Assembly (NCBI RefSeq): GCF_026616195.1
Contig: NZ_JANHDH010000003.1
Location: 682,001-746,000 of the forward strand
DNA length: 64,000 nt
Source: Haloarchaeobius amylolyticus
GTDB taxonomy: Archaea > Halobacteriota > Halobacteria > Halobacteriales > Natrialbaceae
Reading direction: 5' to 3'
Shown: positions 16,591-24,403 of the stretch, piece after piece
Layout: every line of letters begins with the position of its first letter
How positions within the stretch are numbered: the first letter of the stretch is position 1
Translations under genes and position numbers: made by a program
The notes under the pieces: generated by a model
The model's database searches: none
Told to the model about the DNA's origin: nothing
What the model saw: the letters and a program-made list of their open reading frames with translations, nothing else

Positions 16591-17913
16591 TCACGTCTCA
16601 CCTACGGCCCCCGGCTCTCCCGCCCGGTCGCTATCTGGTCGCACGACGAGGAGCAGGTTCGCGCCGGCGAGTGCGAACCCGGCGAGCATGGTCACGATAC
16701 CGGCGGTCCCGAGTAGCGGCGGGAGGACCACGAGGTCGGCCGCGGTCACGAGGCTCGCGCCGGCGACGACCAGCCAGAGGTCGGCCCGGGCGACCCGGTG
16801 GTCGAAGAGGTCCTCGACCATCGGGACCGGCTCGTGGCCGAGGCGGTCGCTGTAGCGCTCCAGCCACACCAGGAACGGGACGACGTGGTAGAGCGTCCCG
16901 ACCACGACGACGGCCACGACGCCGAACAGCAGGACCGGCCCGCCGCCGGGCCCACCGTACCGGGCTGCCGGTGCGATGGGGTCCGCGAGCCACGACGGCA
17001 CCGTCAGGGCTGCCCAGACCGCGAGGGCGACCGCGACCACCGCGTACCGGGCGAGCGTCGGGGTGACCGCGACGGTCCGCCGGCGCATCGTCCGCCAGAG
17101 GACCGCGGTGAAGGCGACCACGCCGACGAGGGTCAGCACCGCACCGACCCGTGCGACGAGGCCCGACTCGAGCAACCGGCCGAGTGCGAGCACTGCGACA
17201 CCCGGTGGATACGTCGCGGTCTCGACGCGCTGGAGCCGGCGGTCCCACGCATCGACCTGGGTCCCGGTGAACATCGAGGCGAGCTGGTAGAGCGCGCCGA
17301 AGACGGTGGTCAGGACGACCCCGAAGACGGCGAGGGTCGCGTGGGCCGACACGAGCCCGGTTCTGCTCCCGAGGGGCGCGAACAGGCCGGGGTCGAGGAA
17401 CCCGAGGCCGAGCAGGAGGCCGACCCCGGGGACCACGGACAGGAACCCGAGCGCGACCGCGAAGTGCGTCTCCGTCACGTCCCAGTCCCCGGGTGCGGGC
17501 AGCGTCCACCAGAGGTTGCACACGAACAGCCAGATACCGACGCTGGCGAGGATGCCACCCGCGGGTACCAGCCAGAACGTCCCCGTCCAGAACCCGGCGA
17601 CGATACCGGCGACGCCGCCGGCCACGAGGGGCAACTGGAGCTGTGCGATGCGGGTCGAGGCGAGCCGCCTGCCGGACCAGACCGGCACGAACTGCGTCAT
17701 CGCGCCGAGGATGGTCAGGCAGACCCAGCCGACGAGGACCGCGTGGACCACCGCCGGCGGCACGTCGACGCCCAGACCCGGGAACTGGACCGTCCGGACC
17801 ACCCACATCACCATCCCGGCCGCGAGGAAGACCAGCGCGAGCAGGAAGTGCCGGAGCGGGATGGTCGTGGGTGGCCCCTGTCCGGTGTCGAGGTCGGTCG
17901 CGACTGGTCGCAT
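16591..17913 (-). CDS. Membrane protein related to heme-copper oxidase subunit I/NorB
   Basis: 440 residues with about 12 membrane helices. Features reminiscent of subunit I are H in VHAVLVGWVCLTILGAMTQF, H in ETHFAVALGFL, H in SAHATLAVFGVVLTTVFGAL and H in GTLYHVVPFLVWLERYSDRL, but no HH pair is present. It may be a haem-containing quinol or NO-related protein, or a structural relative such as NnrS. I chose the Met at MRPVATD because it lies 44.5 bp from the palindrome embedded in the preceding mobA 3' end, the same geometry as three other genes. An upstream Met (MLAGVAS) is possible. Confidence 0.75.
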   Translation of the reverse strand: MRPVATDLDTGQGPPTTIPLRHFLLALVFLAAGMVMWVVRTVQFPGLGVDVPPAVVHAVLVGWVCLTILGAMTQFVPVWSGRRLASTRIAQLQLPLVAGGVAGIVAGFWTGTFWLVPAGGILASVGIWLFVCNLWWTLPAPGDWDVTETHFAVALGFLSVVPGVGLLLGLGFLDPGLFAPLGSRTGLVSAHATLAVFGVVLTTVFGALYQLASMFTGTQVDAWDRRLQRVETATYPPGVAVLALGRLLESGLVARVGAVLTLVGVVAFTAVLWRTMRRRTVAVTPTLARYAVVAVALAVWAALTVPSWLADPIAPAARYGGPGGGPVLLFGVVAVVVVGTLYHVVPFLVWLERYSDRLGHEPVPMVEDLFDHRVARADLWLVVAGASLVTAADLVVLPPLLGTAGIVTMLAGFALAGANLLLVVRPDSDRAGEPGAVGET

Positions 17914-17944
17914 ACGTGAAGCGACGCCCGCCAGCATCCTCGCT

Positions 17945-18670
17945 CTATTTCCGAACGTGTTCGCCTGCGGGCAGGGGCGCGTCGACCCGGTTCGGCTCGC
18001 CCCCGTCGGTCCCGCGAGTCCCCGCCTCGCCGGCCGCCAGCGCCGCGAGCTCTCCCCGCGTGTTGACGTTCGTGGTCGACCGCGCCATGGAAACCCGAGC
18101 CGTCACGCCGGCCGGGCCGACACGCTCGACCGACAGCCGGTCCAGCAGGAGCCGCAGCCGGTCGTCTGCCGGCCGGTCCTCGAACACGTCCCCGAGCGCG
18201 GCCCGGTCGTAGGCCGCGTGCAGCAACTGCGGGTAGCCCTCGTCGTCCATCGGGACGACCGCCTCGGCGGCCGAATCGGCCAGTCGTCGCGCCTGCCAGG
18301 TTACGGCCGCCGGCGCGAGCAGGGGCATGTCGCAGCCACAGACGAACAGGTGGTCCGTCTCGACCGCGTCGACCGACCCTGCGAGCCCGGCCAGTGGGCC
18401 AGCGCACCAGTCCGCGTCAGGGGCGAACCGAACCGGGACCGACACCGCGGCGTCGACAAGTTCTCGCTGCTCATCACTGCGCGCCGCCACCACCGGTGCC
18501 CGGCCCGTGACGCGCCACAGCCGCCGGGTGACCCGGTCGACGAGGGGCCGCCCCGCGAGCCTCGCGGTGGCCTTCGGCGTCGGACCGAACCGGGTGCTGT
18601 CCCCGCCGGCGAGGACGACACCGGTGAGGTTCGTTCTCTGTCCCTCTCCGCCGTCCCACTCGCCCGTCAT
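17945..18670 (-). CDS. mobA: Molybdenum cofactor guanylyltransferase MobA
   Basis: A 241-residue nucleotidyltransferase that attaches GMP to molybdopterin, giving the guanine-dinucleotide cofactor used by NarG. The N-terminal loop is VVLAGGDSTRFGPTPKATAR and the metal-binding Asp is in VCGCDMPLLAP. Its start overlaps the stop of the Mrp gene by four bases. Being the last gene of the nar operon fits delivery of Mo-bis-MGD to nitrate reductase. Its last codons contain a NarO-type palindrome that serves the next gene. Confidence 0.9.
   Translation of the reverse strand: MTGEWDGGEGQRTNLTGVVLAGGDSTRFGPTPKATARLAGRPLVDRVTRRLWRVTGRAPVVAARSDEQRELVDAAVSVPVRFAPDADWCAGPLAGLAGSVDAVETDHLFVCGCDMPLLAPAAVTWQARRLADSAAEAVVPMDDEGYPQLLHAAYDRAALGDVFEDRPADDRLRLLLDRLSVERVGPAGVTARVSMARSTTNVNTRGELAALAAGEAGTRGTDGGEPNRVDAPLPAGEHVRK
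17952..17963. promoter_or_regulatory. NarO-type palindrome inside the mobA 3' end
   Basis: CGAACGTGTTCG within the last codons of mobA, centred 44.5 bp before the ATG of the next leftward membrane protein gene. An AAATAGAG stretch follows immediately on the minus strand. It gives that gene its own regulated promoter apart from the nar operon. Confidence 0.7.
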
Positions 18671-19971
18671 GGCCGGACCGTCCGGAGCACCCAGTCGTTC
18701 GGCGTGGCTCGCTCGACCGTGAAGGGGTCGAACGCCGAGGGCTTCGCTTCGGCCAGCGTGGAGAGGAACGCCCGGATGGGCGAGGGGTCGCGGTCGCTGA
18801 CGACGACGAACTCCTCACCGGCATCGAGGCCGGTGAACCGCTCCCGGACCCGGTCCTTGCGCTCCTGTGGGGCCAGCCCGCGGATGTCGACCGCCGAGTC
18901 CGACACCGCGACCTCCCACGCCGTCTCGGCTGCCTCGGCGACCGCCTCGCCGAGTGGTTCGACCACGTCGGGAACGCCCCCGGGTTCCGGCGTCTCCTGC
19001 AGGTCGGTCGAGAACGGCAGTTCCGCCAGCGTCGTCGCCTGCAGGTCGTCCATCGGCGACCCGTCGGGGAACAGGTCGTGGGTGTCGCCGCAGGACGGGC
19101 AGGTGAACCCGCCCATGTTCACGACGGTCCCGAGCACCGGCACGTCGTTGTCGCGGAACAGCTCGACGCTCCGCGCCGTGTCCTCGACCGCGGCCGGGAA
19201 GGGCGTCGTCACGACGACCACGCCGTCGACGTGCACTTCCTGCAGCGTGGTGAGGACCACGTCGCCGGTACCCGGTGGGAGGTCGAGAATCAGCGTGTCG
19301 GTGTTCGACCACGCGGTGTCCTCGAACAGTTCGGTCACCGCGTCGTGGGCCATCGCGCCGCGCCAGCCCAGGGGTGCGCCCTGCTCCATCAGCCCGATGC
19401 TCATGGCTTCGAGGTCGCCCGCGCCGGGTACCTCGATAGGGAGTGGCTGGCCGTCCTCGTCGGAGTGGATGGGGCCGCCGATATCGAGCAGCGTCGGGAC
19501 GTTCGGTCCGTGGATGTCCGCGTCGAAGATACCGACCTCCTGGTCACCGGCCAGCGCGCAGGCGAGCATCGTCGAGACGGTCGACTTCCCGACACCGCCC
19601 TTCGCGCTGGCGACCGCGATGACCCTGTCGAAGGCGGCCGTCCCGCTGTCCCGGTCCGCCGCGGTGTCCGGCGTCGACTTCACCGGCTCGACGTGGGCCG
19701 ACTCCACGCCCGGGACCGACCGGACCGCCTGCAACATCGCGCCGACGACCTGCTGCTGGCCGGCCGGGTCGAAGTCCGCGAGGTCGGCCTCGATGGTCAC
19801 ACCACCGTCTTCCAGCACGATGTTCTCGACCAGGCCGGCCTCGAAGACGTGGACCTCCACCTCGGGGTCGCGCACCTGCCGGAGTGCGGCCTCGACGCGC
19901 TCTTGCAGGGCCGCCTCGTCTCCCTCGCTTCGCTTCGCCTCGTCGTCGGTCTCGTGGTCTGTCTCGTGCAT
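18667..19971 (-). CDS. Mrp/ApbC-type Fe-S carrier ATPase fused to DUF2249
   Basis: 434 residues in three parts. About 20-95 is a DUF59/MIP18-like domain (VRDPEVEVHVFEAGLVENI). About 115-350 is the P-loop Mrp ATPase with deviant Walker A ASAKGGVGKSTVS, DADIHGPNVP, LDLPPGTGD and the cluster-bridging Cys pair in GGFTCPSCGDTH. About 355-434 is a C-terminal DUF2249 domain (VDIRGLAPQERKDRVRERF). Mrp proteins carry and insert Fe-S clusters. The DUF2249 tail is not part of standard Mrp proteins. Its place in the nar operon suggests cluster delivery to NarG/NarH/NarB. Confidence 0.85.
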   Translation of the reverse strand: MHETDHETDDEAKRSEGDEAALQERVEAALRQVRDPEVEVHVFEAGLVENIVLEDGGVTIEADLADFDPAGQQQVVGAMLQAVRSVPGVESAHVEPVKSTPDTAADRDSGTAAFDRVIAVASAKGGVGKSTVSTMLACALAGDQEVGIFDADIHGPNVPTLLDIGGPIHSDEDGQPLPIEVPGAGDLEAMSIGLMEQGAPLGWRGAMAHDAVTELFEDTAWSNTDTLILDLPPGTGDVVLTTLQEVHVDGVVVVTTPFPAAVEDTARSVELFRDNDVPVLGTVVNMGGFTCPSCGDTHDLFPDGSPMDDLQATTLAELPFSTDLQETPEPGGVPDVVEPLGEAVAEAAETAWEVAVSDSAVDIRGLAPQERKDRVRERFTGLDAGEEFVVVSDRDPSPIRAFLSTLAEAKPSAFDPFTVERATPNDWVLRTVRP

Positions 19972-19973
19972 GG

Positions 19974-20810
19974 TCACAGGTCGGGCCGGCGGTTCAGGCG
20001 GTCCTCGCCGGGCAGGGTGGTGTCGACCTCGTCCAGCGTCCCGCTGAACTGCCGCCGGAACGCGCCGGGGTCGGCGTCGTGGGCGCGGGCCGCGGTCCGG
20101 CGGACGATGTCGCTGTCGTCGTCGTCCGCCAGCTCCCTGAGTCGCTCTCTGGCCACGTCGTCGTCCACGCCCGCGAGCAGGTGTGCGGCCCACTCGCGGA
20201 CGCGCTCGCTCGGGTCGTCGGTCTGGGCGAGCAGCAGGTCCTTCGCGCCCTCGCCGCGGAGCTTGAACAGCGAGATGGCCGCGTTCCGGCGGACCGCGTG
20301 GTGGGGGTCCTCCAGTGCGGCCTCGATAGCGTCCTCGTGGCTCGCGCGGTCGAGGCGGTCCAGCGAGACGAGTGCCTCGGCGCGAACCCACGGTTCGGGG
20401 TCCGAGAGGAGCTTCCGGGCGGTCTGCTCGGCGATCTCGCCGCCGAGCTTGCCCAGCGCCTCGACCGCGAACTGGCGGACCTCGGGCTCGTCGTCGGTCG
20501 CGGCGGCGGCCGCCAGCCCCTCGATGGCCGCGTCGCTGGCGTCGCGTTCGGCCAGCGCGAGGGCGGCGCGGCGACGCTCGATGGGGCCGTCGCCGGCGAG
20601 ACTGGCGAGCAGGTCGCGCTCGGCCGCGTCCTCGACCGGCTCGGTGTCGCTCGCGGACAGTTCGGCCGGGTCGGCCTCCCCGATGGTCACGTCCTCACGG
20701 GAGACCTCGATGTCCTCCAGCCCGACCGGCTCCTCGCCGAAGCCGGGGCTGTTCTCCGGGTGGAGCTGTGGGTCCGGCGGCCCGTCTGTCGCCTCCTCCT
20801 CGTCTCTCAT
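19974..20810 (-). CDS. HEAT-repeat protein of the nar operon
   Basis: 278 residues. The first ~75 are acidic and disordered, and the rest is five to six HEAT/PBS-lyase-type repeats of about 31 residues, for example DDEPEVRQFAVEALGKLGGE, DPEPWVRAEALVSLDRLDRA and DPHHAVRRNAAISLFKLRGE. Such repeats are protein scaffolds. In haloarchaeal nar operons a gene of this kind follows narJ. It could assist assembly of the nitrate reductase complex, which is inferred from position. Four-base overlap with the upstream membrane protein gene. Confidence 0.85.
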   Translation of the reverse strand: MRDEEEATDGPPDPQLHPENSPGFGEEPVGLEDIEVSREDVTIGEADPAELSASDTEPVEDAAERDLLASLAGDGPIERRRAALALAERDASDAAIEGLAAAAATDDEPEVRQFAVEALGKLGGEIAEQTARKLLSDPEPWVRAEALVSLDRLDRASHEDAIEAALEDPHHAVRRNAAISLFKLRGEGAKDLLLAQTDDPSERVREWAAHLLAGVDDDVARERLRELADDDDSDIVRRTAARAHDADPGAFRRQFSGTLDEVDTTLPGEDRLNRRPDL

Positions 20811-21715
20811 GCTGGCTCACCCCGGCTCTCCGTCACGGGTCCAGACTCGGAGACAAGCAACGCGAGCGCGACCACTGCCCCGACAGCCCGGGGAATCGTC
20901 GCCGGCACGCCAACGACCAGCAGCAGTATCGCGCCCAGTGCGACCGGCCAGGCGCCGGTCCGGGTCGCGGCGACCGTCGCGGCGACGCCGCCGCCGGCCG
21001 CCAGCGCGACCAGCAGCACCGACCCGCCGACGACGTTGCTCCCGACGAGCAACGCGGCGCCAGCGATGTAGGGCGCACTCGTCGCGGCCTGGTACACCGC
21101 GACCGCGGCCAGTGCGCCGGCGCCGAGGCCGGGCCAGTCGAGGTGGCGGGCCCGGAACGCCGGCGCGAGTGCGATACCGAGCAGGCCCACGGTCGTCCCG
21201 GTGGTCCGCAGGTCTGTCGCCACCCCCGAGGAGGCGGCGAGCGACAGACCGAGTCCGAGGAGTACCACGGCGCTCGCCACGAGTTCGAGCGGGTCGGCCC
21301 GGCGGTCCAGATTACGGATTCGGGCCGCGACGGCGAGCGAGCCACCACCGACCACTGCCCCCGCGGCGGGAAGCCACGCCGCGGTCGAGAGCGCCGCGAG
21401 GACGCCGAACACGCCGACGAACAGGAGGCCGACGCGTTCTGCCGGGGAGGCGAAGTCCGCACTCGCGCCGAGGACCAGCGCGGCCGCGGCCGGCCCGAGG
21501 AGCGCGGCCACGGAGACCGGGGCGAGCAGCTCCGCGCCCACGACGGGGTTCCGGAGTGGCGCGTTCACCGCCAGCCGGAGCAGGAACACCGCGGCCGCCG
21601 GGACGACCGCGAGCAATCCCGCGGCGGTCCGCGGTGCGACCGGGAGGCCGTCGGCGACAGTCGTCACGACCCCCCGGGTCCGCGTGCCCCAGTGGTCGAG
21701 CGCCGAGTTGCTCAC
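20807..21715 (-). CDS. Membrane protein of the nar operon
   Basis: 302 residues, very hydrophobic, with about nine to ten predicted membrane helices rich in Ala, Val, Leu and Gly. No haem-ligand pattern or transporter motif is recognisable. It corresponds in position to the uncharacterised reading frame after narJ in the Haloferax nar operon. It overlaps narJ and the HEAT gene by four bases each, so expression is coupled. Function unknown. Confidence 0.75.
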   Translation of the reverse strand: MSNSALDHWGTRTRGVVTTVADGLPVAPRTAAGLLAVVPAAAVFLLRLAVNAPLRNPVVGAELLAPVSVAALLGPAAAALVLGASADFASPAERVGLLFVGVFGVLAALSTAAWLPAAGAVVGGGSLAVAARIRNLDRRADPLELVASAVVLLGLGLSLAASSGVATDLRTTGTTVGLLGIALAPAFRARHLDWPGLGAGALAAVAVYQAATSAPYIAGAALLVGSNVVGGSVLLVALAAGGGVAATVAATRTGAWPVALGAILLLVVGVPATIPRAVGAVVALALLVSESGPVTESRGEPA

Positions 21716-22509
21716 GGGTCGTCACCTCCCGGTTCTGGCGGGTTGTGCGTCTCCTCGCAGCGCTCGGCGAGGGCCTGCTGGTCGGCCCGCGAGAGGGCGT
21801 CACAGAACGCGGCGAGGGCGCCGTAGAGCTCCGTCCCGTCCTGCCCTGCCATCGCGTCGGCGACGCCCGAGACCGCGACCCGGAGGTGTCTGTCGAGGAA
21901 GTCCAGACGCGCCCGGGCGAGGTCGCGCCGGTCCGCCTCGGCCGCGACCGCCTCCTGCCGGGCGAGGTAGCCCGCGAACTCCAGCATGTAGGGCAGGAAG
22001 TCGTGGTTGTCGCGGGTCTCCTGGTCGACCTCGACGCCGAAGTAGTCGTACGCCCGGGCGAGGTCTAAGTTCACGTCGTTCCAGGAGACCTCCGACCGGT
22101 AGCGCGACTCGTACAGCGACACCGGCGGGCCCTGGGCGTCGAGCGACCCGTCGGTCCGGTCCTCGTACTCGGCGTAGCCCACGGTGAACAGGTCGTTGTA
22201 GCGGGCGCACAGGGTGTCGTGATCGTCGTCGGTCCCGAGGGCGGGCGCGTCGAGGTCCAGTCCCGAGGCGGCGACCAGTTCGGCCGCGCTCTCGGTGACC
22301 GCGCCGGTGGCGAGTCGCTCGTGGACGGACTCGTCCGGCTCCCGGAACAGGGTCGCACAGAGCCCGTAGAGGGCGCCGCGGGCGGCGGCGTTCCGGTCGA
22401 GTGCGTCACTGAACCGCATCTGGTCGGTCGCCTCGGCGGGGGGTTGGTCGGCCGGTGCGTCTTCGCTCGGTACGTCGTCGTCGTCTCGCGTGTCTGATGT
22501 CTCCTGCAT
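21712..22509 (-). CDS. narJ: Nitrate reductase chaperone NarJ/TorD family
   Basis: A 265-residue all-alpha chaperone of the TorD/DmsD/NarJ family. Typical features are RGALYGLCATLFREPDESVH near residue 50, the central YNDLFTVG and PPVSLYESRYR, and HDFLPYMLEFAGYLARQEA. These proteins bind the Tat leader and the apoprotein of the molybdoenzyme until cofactor insertion. The first ~40 residues are acidic and disordered. It fits as NarG assembly factor in the nar operon. Confidence 0.9.
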   Translation of the reverse strand: MQETSDTRDDDDVPSEDAPADQPPAEATDQMRFSDALDRNAAARGALYGLCATLFREPDESVHERLATGAVTESAAELVAASGLDLDAPALGTDDDHDTLCARYNDLFTVGYAEYEDRTDGSLDAQGPPVSLYESRYRSEVSWNDVNLDLARAYDYFGVEVDQETRDNHDFLPYMLEFAGYLARQEAVAAEADRRDLARARLDFLDRHLRVAVSGVADAMAGQDGTELYGALAAFCDALSRADQQALAERCEETHNPPEPGGDDP

Positions 22510-22518
22510 GGTCTCACC

Positions 22519-23355
22519 TCAGGTTCGGCGCATCGCGGTCACGGTCGCCACCGCCACGCCGACGATGGCGACGCCCGCGATACTCCACAGCAGCGTCTCG
22601 TAGGGCGGTCCCTGCGGGCCGGGCCCGAGCGCGAAGTGGTACCACTCGCTGACGGACTTCCGGCCGGAGCGTTCCATCTGCGACCCGTTCCAGACCGCGA
22701 ACGCCACGTCCATGTCGCGGTCGGCCGGAACGGCGGTGCGGTTCTGCCCGGTCGCCTGCAGGTCGCGGGCCATGACGACGGTCCAGCGCCCGTCGTCGTA
22801 GCTGGTCGTGACGTTCACCGCGCTCTGGCCGAACTCGGTGGTCGTCCCGGCACCGCCGGCCAGCAGTTCCTCGGAGCCGGCGGTCGGGCTCCAGTACCAG
22901 ACGTTGACCGGGTTCCGGGTGCTGCCCATCGCGATGGGCGGCCGGGCGCTGTGGTTCACCGGCAGCTGGACCGCTAGCGCGTCGGCGAAGGTCCGGGGAC
23001 TGCTGGCGTTCCGGTCCGCGGTCCCGTCGTGCCACGACAGCCGGACGTAGAACCGCTCTTCGGTCCGGATGGACTGGACCTTCACCTCCTCGACCGACGT
23101 CTTCTCGGCGTTCGGGAGGCCACTCGGCGCGCTGGTCATCGGCACGTCGACCGGGGGTGCCCGGTCCCAGGCCGCCGCGTCCGGGCTCGCCGGGTTCGCC
23201 TCCCCGGTCGGCTCGTGGACGGGGATCTGGTGGGCCGGCCGGGCGCTCGCCAGCATCGGCACCAGCAGGGCCGACGCGACCACGAGCGCGGTCAGCGCCA
23301 GCGTCACCGCGATGGTCCGGGCCGTCTCGGTGTCGGTGCCCCTGTCGTCAGTCAT
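22519..23355 (-). CDS. Haem-binding gamma-type subunit of nitrate reductase
   Basis: 278 residues with an N-terminal signal or anchor helix (about 13-36), an external beta-sandwich like the ethylbenzene-dehydrogenase/DMSO-reductase haem b subunits (WDRAPPVDVPMTS at the start, STRNPVNVWYWSP and RWTVVMARDLQATG later) and a C-terminal membrane helix (about 255-273). It matches the reading frame between narH and narJ in haloarchaeal nar operons. It probably carries electrons between the cytochrome b/Rieske module and NarH on the outer face of the membrane. Confidence 0.8.
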   Translation of the reverse strand: MTDDRGTDTETARTIAVTLALTALVVASALLVPMLASARPAHQIPVHEPTGEANPASPDAAAWDRAPPVDVPMTSAPSGLPNAEKTSVEEVKVQSIRTEERFYVRLSWHDGTADRNASSPRTFADALAVQLPVNHSARPPIAMGSTRNPVNVWYWSPTAGSEELLAGGAGTTTEFGQSAVNVTTSYDDGRWTVVMARDLQATGQNRTAVPADRDMDVAFAVWNGSQMERSGRKSVSEWYHFALGPGPQGPPYETLLWSIAGVAIVGVAVATVTAMRRT

Positions 23356-24403
23356 CGTCGAACACCTCCATGCGGTACTTCTCGGCCGGGTTCTCGTCGG
23401 TCAACAGCGAGAGCAGTTCGCTCTCGCCGCCGCGGTCCACCTTGTCGCGCTCGCGCTCGATGGTGTCGAGGGCGTCGTGGACGCGCTCGCCGAACAGCTC
23501 CTCGAGGTAGGTGCGCGGGATGCGGTCGACGTCGACCGTCTCGCCGTCCTCGGAGTGCTGCGGCGGCGCGAACGGTGGGATGTAGTAGACGTTCGGGTCG
23601 GTCTGGTACTCGGGGTGCAGGGGCAGGGCGACCTCGTACTCGTTCACCAACTTGTGGATGGGGCCCTCCTCGTCGTCGAGGAAGCCGACGAGCCGGAGCT
23701 GTGGCGGGCACTCCTCGGCGCAGGCCGGCTTGAACGTCTCGCCGTTCGGCCCGTCACCTTCCAGGCGCGGGTAACAGAAGATGCACTTCTCGGAGGTCTT
23801 CTTGACCGCGTTGTAGTACACCTTCTTGTACGGACAGCCCTCGACGCAGTACCGGTAGCCCCGGCAGCGTTCCTGGTCGACCAGCACGATGCCGTCCTCC
23901 TCGCGCTTGTACAGCGCCTTGCGCGGGCAGGCCTCCACGCAGGAGGGGTGCGTGCAGTGGTTGCAGATGCGCGGGAGGTAGAAGTAGTACGAGTTGGGGT
24001 ACTCGCCGGCGCCCTGGTCCTCGTCCCAGTTCGGGCCCCACTCTGGGTCGCCCTGGGGACGCAGGGGCTCGTCGCTCCCGTCGTACATGATGGCCTCGTG
24101 GTTGAACTCCCAGTGGTGGCCGTAGTCCTCCTGCTCGGGGATCTCGCCGGGGTTGCGCTCGTTGTGCTCGGACGACTTCCAGCCGCCGCCCTTCTCCTCC
24201 CAGTTCTTCGGATACCCCTTGCCGGGGCGGGTCTCGACGTTGTTCCAGTACATGTAGTCGCGCCCGCCGCCCTCGGTCCAGAGGGACTTGCACGCGACCG
24301 TGCAGGTCTGACAGCCGATGCACTTGTTCAGGTCCATCACCATCGCGACCTGGTGGTCGACGCCCTCGGCGAGGTCGACGCCGTCGTCGGGCTGGCTGCT
24401 CAT
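23348..24403 (-). CDS. narH: Respiratory nitrate reductase beta subunit NarH
   Basis: A 351-residue ferredoxin-like electron-transfer subunit. Cys clusters are KCIGCQTCTVAC (about 28-39), ICNHCTHPSCVEACP, CRGYRYCVEGCPYKK and KCIFCY with CAEECP, enough for four Fe-S clusters. The third cluster contains RGYRYC, with a Tyr where a Cys or Trp is found in relatives, as in NarH-type [3Fe-4S] sites. It overlaps narG by four bases and should travel with NarG through the Tat system, since it has no signal of its own. Confidence 0.95.
   Translation of the reverse strand: MSSQPDDGVDLAEGVDHQVAMVMDLNKCIGCQTCTVACKSLWTEGGGRDYMYWNNVETRPGKGYPKNWEEKGGGWKSSEHNERNPGEIPEQEDYGHHWEFNHEAIMYDGSDEPLRPQGDPEWGPNWDEDQGAGEYPNSYYFYLPRICNHCTHPSCVEACPRKALYKREEDGIVLVDQERCRGYRYCVEGCPYKKVYYNAVKKTSEKCIFCYPRLEGDGPNGETFKPACAEECPPQLRLVGFLDDEEGPIHKLVNEYEVALPLHPEYQTDPNVYYIPPFAPPQHSEDGETVDVDRIPRTYLEELFGERVHDALDTIERERDKVDRGGESELLSLLTDENPAEKYRMEVFDDD

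Noticed and set aside
19078..22068. Nearly 1000-codon open frame opposite the nar accessory genes
   Set aside because: It is the antisense of Mrp, HEAT, membrane protein and narJ genes, all of which have recognisable motifs and overlapping starts.
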